Source: Sinorhizobium fredii USDA 257 (lineage in GTDB: Bacteria > Pseudomonadota > Alphaproteobacteria > Rhizobiales > Rhizobiaceae). Taken from it: a DNA stretch of 64,000 nt. Under the pieces are notes generated by a model that saw only the letters and a list, made by a program, of their open reading frames with translations, did not search any database and was not told the DNA's origin. Where the stretch lies: positions 2,046,001-2,110,000 of the forward strand of contig NC_018000.1 in assembly GCF_000265205.3 (NCBI RefSeq), written 5' to 3'. Position 1 is the stretch's first letter; each line of letters starts with the position of its first letter. Positions 52,118-60,590 of the stretch are shown one piece after another. The translations under genes were made by a program, and so were the position numbers.

Positions 52118-52890
52118 GACGCCTTCGCATCCGAAAGGTCAAGCCGTGTCTTGCGCTCGCAGCGCGAGCCGATGAAAACGACCCCCGCAAGAAGAGCGAA
52201 GGCGACAAGCGACGTCTCAAGCGTTCCGAGCTCGAGACCGCCATGGGTGTGTTCTTTGACTAGGAAGTCGCCGAAGGTCGCACCGAATGGACGGGTGAAG
52301 ATGAAGGCCGGCCAGAAGAGGAGGACGGCGTTGATCTTGGTGAAGTAGTGGAGCGCCAGGATCACGCCAATTAGGGCCGAGCATACCAGGGCGCCCTGTA
52401 CGAAATTTAGGCCAATCGGGTCGATCAAAGCATCGCCGAACGCGGTACCGAGGCTATTGGAGAAGAGCACAGCAATCCAAAAGAACAGCTCGCTGTCCTT
52501 GGCGACGATGGGCTCGACGCTCAACGTCCGCTTGCGCCAGTACCAAAGCGTCAGGGTGATAGCCAGACCGGCGACCAGGATCGTCGAGCCGAGCACGTAG
52601 CCGAGCCCGAACGTACGGTCCATCATATCCGAGATTTCAGTGCCTGTAGTGGTGGTGGCGACGATCGCGGCCCAGAACAGGGCGGGGTGGAAGGCGTTGG
52701 ACCGGATCTGCGTGAGCAGGACGCCGACAAGCAGCGCGACCGTTACGAAGAAGCCAACAACATAGCCGAGCCCCAGGGTTTGAGCGATAAAGTCTCCGGC
52801 AGTTTCGCCGAGCGTGGTGGCGATGATCTTTGCGATCCAGAAGGACGCAGTGATCGCTGCGACCTTGTTTGGGGTGTCTGGTTGAACCAT
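52114..52890 (-). CDS. COG4705 family multi-pass membrane protein
   Basis: 258 residues from the ATG at 52890 (GGGAG seven bases upstream). About eight hydrophobic helices contain repeated motifs FWIAKIIATTLGETAGDFIA, FWAAIVATTTTGTEISDMMD, FWIAVLFSNSLGTAFGDALI, FWPAFIFTRPFGATFGDFLV: four internal repeats of F-W-x-A…T-x-x-G-x-x-x-x-D, which suggests a symmetric transporter-like fold. No function is known. The stop codon overlaps the cyclase start (GTGA), so the cyclase is translated after it. A joint role in sensing is inferred. Confidence 0.85.
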   Translation of the reverse strand: MVQPDTPNKVAAITASFWIAKIIATTLGETAGDFIAQTLGLGYVVGFFVTVALLVGVLLTQIRSNAFHPALFWAAIVATTTTGTEISDMMDRTFGLGYVLGSTILVAGLAITLTLWYWRKRTLSVEPIVAKDSELFFWIAVLFSNSLGTAFGDALIDPIGLNFVQGALVCSALIGVILALHYFTKINAVLLFWPAFIFTRPFGATFGDFLVKEHTHGGLELGTLETSLVAFALLAGVVFIGSRCERKTRLDLSDAKAS

Positions 52891-53647
52891 TTTCGTCTCC
52901 CGTCCGCTTGAGTGCTTGCGGACACCTGTCCGCGACGACCCAAGTTGCACGGGCACTTTCACCCAGGCGTGGCCGTCAACATACGGATATGTAAAACTTG
53001 GTTTATTGGCGCGCAGGCGCTACTTTCTCCGCGTTCGGCTTTGCGCGCGATGCTTCTACACACCCATGGGAATCCAACCGCTGTCCTGGCGTTATGCCGG
53101 TCGCGCGAGAACTACGCCGACGCTTTTGATGCTGATGCTTTCGAGCCACTTTCGGCCCCGGGCCACCAGGCAGGAACCGCGCGGTGACGCAGACCCGGCC
53201 GATTTTCGACGGGTTGCAAGCTGGAGAGTGACGGGCCGCTACTCGAAACGACAAACGTCCGAGACATGGACCGGGCATTCCCGAAAGCAAGCGGGCGAAC
53301 CTTCTGCGCCGCCTCTACGTCTGGAAAATAGCCGCACGACGGCCAAGATCCCTCGCCCATTGGCCATTGTCGATGCGCTGCGGGCCCAATGTGCGAGGCA
53401 GCCGCAAGCTCCTCCTTGCCGATAAGAGGGAGTAGGTTTGAACCGATCAATACACCCAGAGGACTGTTGGCAGATGTCCGTGGGCATGAAGGTATTCGGA
53501 TATCTCGACCAGCGGGAAGATCATCAAAAAGAAGCAGGCATCAGACAATGTCCGCCAAATTGCTTTCGGCGAGAAAGTGGTTTTTGTCTGGTTCTTGGTA
53601 TGACGACAGCTTGGGCCAGAATAACGGCGTCCGACTTGCGTATGCCT
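52891..53647. other. Gene-free stretch
   Basis: About 750 bp without a convincing gene. The right end (53560-53647, minus strand) still encodes the detached C-terminus of the methyltransferase-like gene (EAYASRTPLFWPKLSSYQEP). Confidence 0.5.
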
Positions 53648-54082
53648 CTATGCCGGACCAAATCTGGTTCGCAAATAGTGCTCCTCCTGTCGCGCGGTCT
53701 TGAAGAACACGACGTATGTGGTCACACCGAATAGACCGGCCGTGGCAATTGATCCAAACATCAGACCTGTTCCAAGAGACCCCAGTGTTGAGAAGAGATA
53801 AAGCGGATTCCTGCTCATCGAGTAAGGACCGGTCACAACCAGTTCGGTGTTTTTGCGGCCGCCAACGTAGAGAGTGCTCCAGAGCCTACCAAGAACGCAG
53901 AGAAGCACGAGCGCAACTCCGATGAACTCGATCATTTCGTGAATAACTGAGGCTTCATTCCATGCCGGACGTGTCAGCAATAGACCAATGATGCCACCCG
54001 CACCGAGAAAGCGAAGAATTCGCAGCCGTTTGCTTTGATCCACTGGCCGCTGTGTGCCGGAAGGAAGAACCTGTCCTGTCAT
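53648..54082 (-). pseudogene. Isoprenylcysteine carboxyl methyltransferase-like membrane protein, late frameshift
   Basis: The 144-residue frame has two or three helices and the ICMT core: GRLWSTLYVGGRKNTELVVT, GPYSMSRNPLYLFSTLGSLG, then VVFFKTARQEEHYLRTRFGPA, where the SAM-binding C-terminal motif E-E-x-x-L should continue with Y-x-x-Y. A stop cuts in after GPA, and the next frame continues EAYASRTPLFWPKLSSYQEP, the expected ending. One lost base near 53650 explains it. The family methylates lipids or small molecules at the membrane. Confidence 0.78.
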
Positions 54083-54478
54083 GCTATGAACCTCCGACGC
54101 ACGTAATCAGAACGTGAGTTTCTGGCGAACTGCGAATTATAAGTTGGGTGAAAGTAAAATAGCGACTGACGGCCCTCGGCCGGAGGGGCGTGTAATTACA
54201 GCTTTCATAAGAACTTCCGATCGAACGGCTCTCGCGCCGTTGTTCGAGGCGCCGAAAACGCTATCCGCCATCGGCGCAACAGTTGTAGAGGGGCGCCTAC
54301 AGTCCTCTTGCCGGCAGCATACCGTTTCGTAAGAACGTCTTTTGAGCATTGAATTGCGGGTGATCGAAACCGCCTTACGAATTTGTAAAATTTCGATCAG
54401 GTCTGGGACACAATATTGCGCGATTTATGCACCGAAGAAGGGTTACCGGTGGCAGGATAACGGTGGAGTCGGACGGCA
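54083..54478. other. Upstream region of the two-component operon
   Basis: About 400 bp with no gene. The AT-richer part (54340-54420) just before the regulator is the likely promoter, but no specific operator stands out. Confidence 0.45.
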
Positions 54479-55156
54479 ATGCGCATTCTCGTCATCGAGG
54501 ACGACCAAAAGACATCGGAATACATTTTGAGGGGCCTGTCCGAAGCGGGTCATGTCTGCGATGTCATCGAGGACGGTCGTGACGCCCTCTTTCAGGCCAG
54601 CCGTGAGCCATACGACGTCATGATCGTCGATCGTATGCTGCCGGGTCTGGACGGACTTTCCCTGGTCAAGGCGATCCGCGCCGCGAAGGTGAAGACCCCG
54701 GTGTTGTTCCTGACAGCGGTCGGCGGCGTCGACGACCGGGTGGAAGGACTTGAGGCGGGCGGAGACGATTACCTCACCAAGCCCTTCGCCTTCTCGGAGC
54801 TGCTCGCCCGCGTCAACGCACTTTGCCGGCGCCCTCCAGTTCAGGATCAGAAAACGCTTCTTCGTTTTGCCGATCTGGAAATGGACATTGTCAAGCGACA
54901 GGTTCGACGCCGGGGGCAGACAATCGATCTTCAGCCGCGGGAATTCACACTGCTCGAAGTGCTGATGCGGGCAGAAGGAAGGGTGCTGACGCGGACGATG
55001 CTTCTGGAACGCGTGTGGGATTTCCACTTCGACCCAAAGACCAGCGTCGTCGAAACACATATCAGCCGGCTAAGAGCGAAGATCGACAAGCCCTTCGACA
55101 TTCCGCTGCTCCACACAGTGCGCAATACCGGATATCGCCTCGATGCGCGCCGCTAG
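54479..55156 (+). CDS. OmpR/PhoB family response regulator
   Basis: 225 residues. Receiver domain with the acidic pocket IEDD, Asp51 in VMIVDRMLPGLDG, Thr in FLTAVGGVDDRVEGLEAGG and Lys in DYLTKPFAFSELLARV. The winged-helix output domain (LQPREFTLLEVLMRAEGRVL, then VVETHISRLRAKIDKPF, VRNTGYRLDAR) binds DNA as a dimer. It overlaps the kinase start by 14 bases, so the pair is co-translated. Its targets are unknown; the phosphatase as third gene suggests control of phosphate-ester or tyrosine phosphorylation at the envelope. Confidence 0.92.
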   Translation: MRILVIEDDQKTSEYILRGLSEAGHVCDVIEDGRDALFQASREPYDVMIVDRMLPGLDGLSLVKAIRAAKVKTPVLFLTAVGGVDDRVEGLEAGGDDYLTKPFAFSELLARVNALCRRPPVQDQKTLLRFADLEMDIVKRQVRRRGQTIDLQPREFTLLEVLMRAEGRVLTRTMLLERVWDFHFDPKTSVVETHISRLRAKIDKPFDIPLLHTVRNTGYRLDARR

Positions 55157-56510
55157 ACTGTTGCGGAGCACGCCCTTCCGTCTGGCGCTCACATTCGGCT
55201 TCCTCTTCATCCTGGCATTCCTCGTCACCGGCACCATCATTTACGCAATGCTGAAGCGGGAACTGGCGGAGGCGCTCGACGTCTCCGTGCGCGAGACCTA
55301 TTCGGTGGTAGCCTCCACCTACTCATCCGGCGATCTGGACGATCTTTCAGCGGCGATCAATACCTACGCCGGGCTTAGTCGGTCTGACGATCAGGTGTAT
55401 CTGTTGCTCGACGACAAGGGCGAGCGGGTGGCCGGCAATTTTGGATCCGTGTCTATTGCCGATGGCTTGTCGACCGTTAGCGCCTCGGATCTGGGACTGA
55501 AGGGCGACGAGCAGTTTCGAATAATGGCCGGCAACGTCGGCAGGTATCGGTTCGTTTTCGGCCATAGTTTCGCGGAAACCGACGAACTCGAGGAAACCGC
55601 ACTAGCGAGCTTCGCTTGGGGCGCCGGCGTGATCGTCGCCCTCGCCTTCGGCGGCGGGGCCATCCTCGCCAACCGCGCCCAGCATCGGCTGCAGGGTATT
55701 GCGCGCGCAATGAGCGAGGTGTCGAACGGCAATCTTTCTCCACGTATTCCGCTGAGCGGGAACGGCGACGATATCGACGTCGTCTCCAAGGACATGAACG
55801 AGGCGCTCGATCGTCTGTCGGCGCTAGTCGAGGGCATGCGCCAGGTCAGCGCTGATATTGCCCATGATCTGAAGTCGCCACTCAACCGCTTGCGGATGAC
55901 GATTGAGCAGGCCATGCAGCAAAGCGAGCGGGGCGAAGATATTCAGGATCGTCTCGTCGAAGCGCGCGAGGAGAGCGACCGGATCAACGCTACATTCGAA
56001 GCCTTGCTGCGCATATCGCAGATCGAGGCCGGCGCCCGAAAGACGCGATTCCGACTCCTCGACCTGATGGATGTCATGCAGTCAGTTTCCGAGATCTATC
56101 GCAGCGTCGCCGAAGATAACGATCAGGAGCTGGAGTTCATATCCGAAGTCAAGCGCCCCTGTATGATCGTCGGGGACCGTGAGTTGCTCACTCAACTTTT
56201 CGTCAATCTCATCGAAAATGCGATCACCCACTGCCCCCCGAAAACGCTGATCACGATGAAGCTCGCGGTGGATGGTCGCAGCTTTCGCGCCACCGTTGGG
56301 GATGACGGGCCGGGCATTCCGGCCGACGAACGCGAGCTCGTGTTCCGGCGCCTTTATCGGCTCGACAAAAGCCGAACGACGCCCGGTAGTGGCCTTGGCC
56401 TTAGTCTCGTGAAGGCAATTGCCGATCTGCATTCCGCCAGCATAGTGCTCGAGGACCGCAAGCCAGGCCTCGATGCAATCCTCCGTTTTCCTGCGCAACA
56501 ACTGGGATGA
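55143..56510 (+). CDS. HisKA sensor histidine kinase, two-pass membrane
   Basis: 455 residues. An N-terminal helix (LALTFGFLFILAFLVTGTII) and a second at about 155-175 (FAWGAGVIVALAFGGGAILA) bracket a periplasmic sensor of about 115 residues. HAMP linker (LQGIARAMSEVSNGNLSPRI), HisKA with His241 in SADIAHDLKSPLNRLRMTIE, N-box FVNLIENAITHC, and G-boxes VGDDGPGIPADER and GSGLGLSLVKAIADLH follow. It is the second gene of the operon and overlaps the phosphatase start by four bases. Confidence 0.92.
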   Translation: MRAARLLRSTPFRLALTFGFLFILAFLVTGTIIYAMLKRELAEALDVSVRETYSVVASTYSSGDLDDLSAAINTYAGLSRSDDQVYLLLDDKGERVAGNFGSVSIADGLSTVSASDLGLKGDEQFRIMAGNVGRYRFVFGHSFAETDELEETALASFAWGAGVIVALAFGGGAILANRAQHRLQGIARAMSEVSNGNLSPRIPLSGNGDDIDVVSKDMNEALDRLSALVEGMRQVSADIAHDLKSPLNRLRMTIEQAMQQSERGEDIQDRLVEAREESDRINATFEALLRISQIEAGARKTRFRLLDLMDVMQSVSEIYRSVAEDNDQELEFISEVKRPCMIVGDRELLTQLFVNLIENAITHCPPKTLITMKLAVDGRSFRATVGDDGPGIPADERELVFRRLYRLDKSRTTPGSGLGLSLVKAIADLHSASIVLEDRKPGLDAILRFPAQQLG

Positions 56511-57076
56511 ACATGAAGAAATTTTCGAATGTGCTGGCCGGCGCCGCCGGCGCGGCCGCCCTGCTTTTCGGCGGCTACCTAGGCGTTCTCCAACTCACGG
56601 GCAATTTCCACGCAGTTCTGCCCAGGGAGCTTTACCGATCGGCGCAGCCGTCGGCCGCCGACATCGCGAGCTATGCACGGCAATACGCAATCAAGACGAT
56701 TGTGAATCTGCGCGGCAAAAGCAAGGAAGGCTGGTATCAGCAGGAAGTCGACGCTGCTAATCGAGCCGGCATTGCTCATATCGATTTCCGGCTGTCGGCC
56801 TCCAAGAAGGTTTCACCAGATGAGGTGCGGCAATTGATTGCGTTGCTGCAGGACGCCCCAAAACCGATCCTCATTCACTGCCAGGCGGGGGCCGATAGAA
56901 CGGGACTGGCCTCCATGATCTATCTTCAGCAGATCGCGGGCGTCGACGAAGAGACCGCGGAACGGCAGTTATCTGTCCGCTACGGCCACATTGGCATTCC
57001 CTACGTTTCCGCAGCCTTTGCCATGGATGAAAGCTGGGAGGATTTCGAACGGATCATCTTTGGATTGGCGAGTTGA
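56507..57076 (+). CDS. Membrane-anchored dual-specificity/tyrosine phosphatase
   Basis: 189 residues. One N-terminal membrane helix (VLAGAAGAAALLFGGYLGVL) anchors a cysteine phosphatase domain: ELYRSAQPSAADIASYAR, TIVNLRGKSKEGWYQ and the P-loop ILIHCQAGADRTGLASMIYL with Cys125 and Arg in HCxxGxDRTG. A general-acid Asp may lie in HIDFRL. Similar proteins are annotated as DSP-type phosphatases in rhizobia and act on inositol phosphates, lipids or phosphotyrosine. It overlaps the kinase stop by four bases (ATGA) and so is made with the two-component pair. Confidence 0.9.
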   Translation: MNMKKFSNVLAGAAGAAALLFGGYLGVLQLTGNFHAVLPRELYRSAQPSAADIASYARQYAIKTIVNLRGKSKEGWYQQEVDAANRAGIAHIDFRLSASKKVSPDEVRQLIALLQDAPKPILIHCQAGADRTGLASMIYLQQIAGVDEETAERQLSVRYGHIGIPYVSAAFAMDESWEDFERIIFGLAS

Positions 57077-57612
57077 ATGGTCTGAAGCGACCGCCCTTGT
57101 TTAGCTGTGTGGATGTTATTTAATCGCCGTGTGCATCGCTCGTCGAAGACCATCGAGCATCACGGGTACGGCAGCTCAGCAAGGCCTCCTACTGAGAAGA
57201 TTTCCGCATCTAGCAACGCAGGCCCGCCACCCGTTCAACTTCCACGCCTTGAAGGGATCAGAACCAGCGACCCTGTTGTTACGAAATCCCTCCGTCTCTA
57301 CTTCCCAGTAGCGCACATCAGCTCGGCGTGGATGGAACGACCGATTTGGGGCCGACTGCCGACCGTCCGCTGCTAGGAGGTGCAACACGAAAACCGGACA
57401 CATGGCCGCCCGATGCCAAGGTCTGAAATTGGCACCAAAGACGACCTTTAGCTCCGCTGCTCTCGACGGTGGTAGCGGGTGGACTGCGGAAGTTCGGCTG
57501 TCTCGGCCGATGAGACCGGAATGTGCCCAACAGCGGCCATCGCGCCAAATGGCACAGTTTATATCTCCAAGCGGCCACACTCACATTCCACCCAGAGGTC
57601 CCTGTGAAGAGG
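57077..57612. other. Gene-free stretch
   Basis: About 540 bp between the phosphatase and the regulator fragment. It probably includes scrambled 3' DNA of the RpiR regulator gene, but I cannot see its SIS domain. Confidence 0.45.
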
Positions 57613-57785
57613 CTATCCGGTTAGCCCGGTCGCTGAGCCGGACGCGGGCACTCGTGCGGCACGTCTCCGCAAATGCTCCCGAAACAAGGTTCGGAGGTCT
57701 CGAAAGTTCCCGAAGCCGAGGAAGCCAGCGAGCCGGACGACGGTCGCTGGAGACACCGAACAGGCAAGCGCCACCGAGTTGGAAC
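57613..57785 (-). pseudogene. RpiR family regulator, distal fragment
   Basis: Reading leftward from the IS66 edge, the frame gives SVALACSVSPATVVRLAGFL, GFGNFRDLRTLFREHLRRR and stops at 57613. This is the second half of the MurR/RpiR helix-turn-helix domain. It joins in frame to the fragment at 60387-60569 when the IS and one target copy are removed. The sugar-binding SIS domain that should follow is missing, so the gene was shortened at its 3' end as well. Confidence 0.8.
57778..57785. repeat. Target-site duplication, left copy
   Basis: GTTGGAAC directly outside the left IS66 end; the same 8 bases stand at 60387-60394. Confidence 0.9.
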
Positions 57786-57831
57786 GTAAGCGCGAATTTC
57801 CCCGCACCTTCTGTGATGGTGTGAGCTTTGG

Positions 57832-57868
57832 CATTTGGTGTCCACCTAAAGGAGGTGGACACCAAATG
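57832..57868 (+). promoter_or_regulatory. Hairpin over the tnpA ribosome site and start codon
   Basis: CATTTGGTGTCCACCT and AGGTGGACACCAAATG are perfect 16-bp arms around a 5-base loop. AAAGGAGG spans the loop and 3' arm, and the ATG of tnpA (57866) is the last paired codon. In mRNA this would hide the start site and limit transposase synthesis. Confidence 0.7.
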
Positions 57869-58333
57869 ATGGAAGAAGGTCAAAAGCTTGTCGTGCGACT
57901 CGTTGGTCGGAATGGACGACGCCGGTTCGATCCAGCATCGAAAGACCGTCTTATTTCGGCCTGCCTTGAACCTGGCGCATCAGTATCGAAACTTGCGCTC
58001 GAACATGGGGTCAACGCGAACCTCGTTTGGAAATGGATAAAGAAGGCCAAGGAGTTCCGTGCTCTGCCGCCGTCTTCGACATCGGCTTTTCTTCCGGTTC
58101 AGATCACCGCGGCGAGCAGCCTGCCAATGCAGAGCAGCGCGTTTGCGTTGGAGATGCCTGCCACGGATGGTGAAGAGCGACGATCGCAATCGGAGAGGAT
58201 CGACCGGCTGTCCTCTCCAGCCAAGGTGAGCGCGTCACTGCCGAACGGTGTGAAGCTGACGCTGGAATGTAGTGATGTGGACGTGTTGGCAGCAATAATC
58301 GGAGCGTTGGGTCATGTTCAGACTGGGCGCTGA
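57866..58333 (+). CDS. tnpA: IS66 TnpA (orf1) accessory protein
   Basis: 155 residues from the ATG at 57866, behind AAAGGAGG. A helix-turn-helix of the IS66/IS3 orfA kind is visible: GRRRFDPASKDRLISACLEP, GASVSKLALEHGVNANLVWK, WIKKAK. The rest is a variable linker ending in a short beta-rich tail (LPNGVKLTLECSDVDVLAAI). Its 3' end overlaps tnpB by 20 bases in another frame. TnpA and TnpB are needed with TnpC for IS66 movement. Confidence 0.9.
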   Translation: MMEEGQKLVVRLVGRNGRRRFDPASKDRLISACLEPGASVSKLALEHGVNANLVWKWIKKAKEFRALPPSSTSAFLPVQITAASSLPMQSSAFALEMPATDGEERRSQSERIDRLSSPAKVSASLPNGVKLTLECSDVDVLAAIIGALGHVQTGR

Positions 58334-58667
58334 CCTTCAGGTCTACCTGCATCGCGAACCGATCGACTTTCGGGCTGGCATCAACAGCCTTGCAGTTCTG
58401 GTCCAGGAGACGATGGCGCTCGATCCGTTTGCTCCAGCGGTTTTTGCGTTCTGCAATCGCCGTCGCGACCGGATGAAGCTCTTGTTCTTCGACCGATCGG
58501 GCTTTGTGCTGGTCCTGAAGCGGCTGACCGAGGACAAGTTCCGATGGCCTCGCCGTGAGGTGGCGGTGGTCACGGTGACGACCGAGCAACTGCACTGGAT
58601 CCTCGACGGCATCGATATCGATGCGATGGTCCGCCACCCGGTGCGGCAGTATCAGGTCGCCGGCTGA
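58314..58667 (+). CDS. tnpB: IS66 TnpB (orf2)
   Basis: 117 residues, MFRLGADLQVYLHREPIDFR, AGINSLAVLVQETMALDPF, AVFAFCNRRRDRMKLLFFDR, SGFVLVLKRL. This is the well-conserved IS66 TnpB family, essential for transposition in related elements but without a known enzymatic activity. The start overlaps tnpA, suggesting coupled translation. Compare the truncated TnpB at 25285, which belongs to a different IS66 subgroup. Confidence 0.93.
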   Translation: MFRLGADLQVYLHREPIDFRAGINSLAVLVQETMALDPFAPAVFAFCNRRRDRMKLLFFDRSGFVLVLKRLTEDKFRWPRREVAVVTVTTEQLHWILDGIDIDAMVRHPVRQYQVAG

Positions 58668-58720
58668 GGGTGGCGAATTGAGCTGTTGACGTAGGGTAGC
58701 GGTTCAGATTCAAAACTACG

Positions 58721-60313
58721 ATGAATCGAACCGGCGAACCGAGCGTTGCAGAGCTGATGGCGCAGTTGGCGGCCAATGCTGCCGAAATCGCCGCGCTGAA
58801 AGCCGAGAAGGAAACGCTCTCGCAGCGGGTCGTCAAGCTGGAGGAAGAGCTGGCGCTTGCACGGCTCCATCGCTTTGCGCCGCGCAGCGAAAAGCACGTT
58901 GATCGCATCTTCAACGAAGCCGAAGAGGCTGCGGACGAGGATGGAGCGGACAGCCACGAGAGCGAGGTCATCGACATTCCGGACACAGGCCTGCCGCCTG
59001 TCGAAAGCACGACGGGTCAGAAGCGTGGCCGCAGACCACTACCGCAGAACCTGCCGCGCGAGCGCGTCGAGTATGACCTTCCCGACGATCAGAAGGCTTG
59101 TCCTTGCTGCCGTGGGCAGATGCACCGCATGGGCGAGGCCGTTACCGAGCAACTTCATATCGAAGTGAAGGCGAAGGTCTTACAGAATGTGCGGTTCAAA
59201 TATGCATGCCGCCATTGCGACCGCACCGGGATCAACACGCCTGTCGTGACCGCGCCGATGCCGGTGCAGCCCTTGCCGGGCAGCATCGCCACGGCCTCGA
59301 CATTGGCCTTCGCACTCGTTCACAAGTACGTCGACGGCACACCGCTCTACCGTCTGGCGCAGACCTTCGAACGCGCCGGTGTTCCTGTCAGCCGTGGTGC
59401 TCTCGGCCACTGGGTGATCGGTTCGAGCGAGAAGCATCTGCATCGCATCTATGACGCGCTGAAACTGCGGCTCAGGTCGCAACCCCTCATCCATGGCGAC
59501 GAGACGACCGTTCAGGTCCTGAAGGAAAAGGACAAAGAGGCCACCAGCACATCGTATATGTGGGCCTATCGGAGCGGCGACGACAGTGACGAGCCGATCG
59601 TGCTTCTCGATTATCAGCCGGGCCGCGGCCAGATTCACCCCCAGACCTTCCTCGGCGATTACCGCGGCATATTGATGAGCGATGGTTACACCGCCTGGCG
59701 CACGCTGGATGGCGCGATCCATATCGGATGCATGGCCCATTCGAGGCGGCGCTTCGTCGATGCCCTCAAAGCCAGAAAGAAAGGCGGCGGTCCGCCCGAG
59801 CAGGCTCTCCGGTTCTTCGAACAACTCTATCGGGTTGAAAGGCAAGCACGAGACAAGAAGCCTGATGCCGGCGAAACGAAGGCCGACAGCGTTCGCCGAT
59901 TCCGACAGCAACACAGCATACCCGTCCTGACCGCTCTCAAGGTATGGCTCGACGAAATCGCGCCGAAGGTCATGCCGGACACCAAGCTGGGCGATGCTGT
60001 ATCCTACACCCTGAACCAGTGGGATTATCTGACGCGCTACACAGACGATGGCAGGATGCCGATCGACAACAACATCTTGGAGCGCGACATCAGAGTTTTT
60101 GCGACCGGCAGAAAGAGCTGGCTGTTCAGCGATACCACCGACGGAGCCAAGGCCAGCGCCGTCATCTACAGCCTCATGCTGACCTGCCGTGCCTGCGGCG
60201 TCGAGCCGTTGACGTGGTTGCGCCACGTCCTTACCGAATTGCCTCAACGCGCGGGCGATGCTGATATCGACGACTTGTTGCCCTTCAACTTCACACAGAC
60301 TGCCACCGCCTGA
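58721..60313 (+). CDS. tnpC: IS66 TnpC transposase
   Basis: 530 residues. The N-terminal leucine-zipper-like coiled coil (LKAEKETLSQRVVKLEEELA) precedes a zinc-binding motif (CPCCRGQMHRMG, CRHCDRTGI) and the DDE core: Asp in LIHGDETTVQVL, Asp in YRGILMSDGYTAWR and Glu in PIDNNILERDIRVFATGRKS. The C-terminal IS66 tail (WLFSDTTDGAKASAVIYSLM) is complete. All catalytic residues are present, so this copy looks active. Confidence 0.95.
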   Translation: MNRTGEPSVAELMAQLAANAAEIAALKAEKETLSQRVVKLEEELALARLHRFAPRSEKHVDRIFNEAEEAADEDGADSHESEVIDIPDTGLPPVESTTGQKRGRRPLPQNLPRERVEYDLPDDQKACPCCRGQMHRMGEAVTEQLHIEVKAKVLQNVRFKYACRHCDRTGINTPVVTAPMPVQPLPGSIATASTLAFALVHKYVDGTPLYRLAQTFERAGVPVSRGALGHWVIGSSEKHLHRIYDALKLRLRSQPLIHGDETTVQVLKEKDKEATSTSYMWAYRSGDDSDEPIVLLDYQPGRGQIHPQTFLGDYRGILMSDGYTAWRTLDGAIHIGCMAHSRRRFVDALKARKKGGGPPEQALRFFEQLYRVERQARDKKPDAGETKADSVRRFRQQHSIPVLTALKVWLDEIAPKVMPDTKLGDAVSYTLNQWDYLTRYTDDGRMPIDNNILERDIRVFATGRKSWLFSDTTDGAKASAVIYSLMLTCRACGVEPLTWLRHVLTELPQRAGDADIDDLLPFNFTQTATA

Positions 60314-60386
60314 CCAGATGCCGTTCCCAACGCAAGACGATCCGTCGAAATCGCCGGCGTCAATGTGCGGGGAAAATCGCGCTTAC

Positions 60387-60569
60387 GTTGGAACTACCAA
60401 AAGCGATTAGTTCCGGCGTGACAAGTGCTCGGCGGATAACCCGTTCAAGCCGATCTGGGAAGACGAGTTGTCTCGAGGCAATCATCGACTTCAGCTCCGA
60501 AAGGCTGCTTGGTGGTACACCTTCGTTCCGGTTTCGCATAATCTGCTGTTTTCCAGATGTGAGCGACAT
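60387..60569 (-). pseudogene. RpiR family regulator, 5' fragment cut by IS66
   Basis: From the ATG at 60569 (or MRNRNEG at 60539): LSSLSELKSMIASRQLVFPDR-like DNA encodes SSLSELKSMIASRQLVFPDR and LERVIRRALVTPELIAFGSSN, the first helices of a MurR/RpiR winged domain. The IS66 ends the frame here. The gene lies 21 bp after the isomerase gene on the same strand, so it was the last gene of the sugar operon. In rhizobia the inositol regulator IolR is of this family, which suits its neighbours. Confidence 0.82.
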
Positions 60570-60590
60570 CGGCAGTGCTTCGTTCGACCG

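Larger units (their letters stand above)
57786..60386 (+). mobile_element. Complete IS66 family insertion sequence, 2601 bp
   Basis: The ends are 22-bp inverted repeats (57786-57807 GTAAGCGCGAATTTCCCCGC…, 60365-60386) with one mismatch, flanked by a perfect 8-bp duplication, the size typical of IS66. It carries tnpA, tnpB and tnpC in order, all open. The insertion splits an RpiR regulator gene at the end of a sugar operon. The intact frames and perfect duplication indicate recent transposition. Confidence 0.95.
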
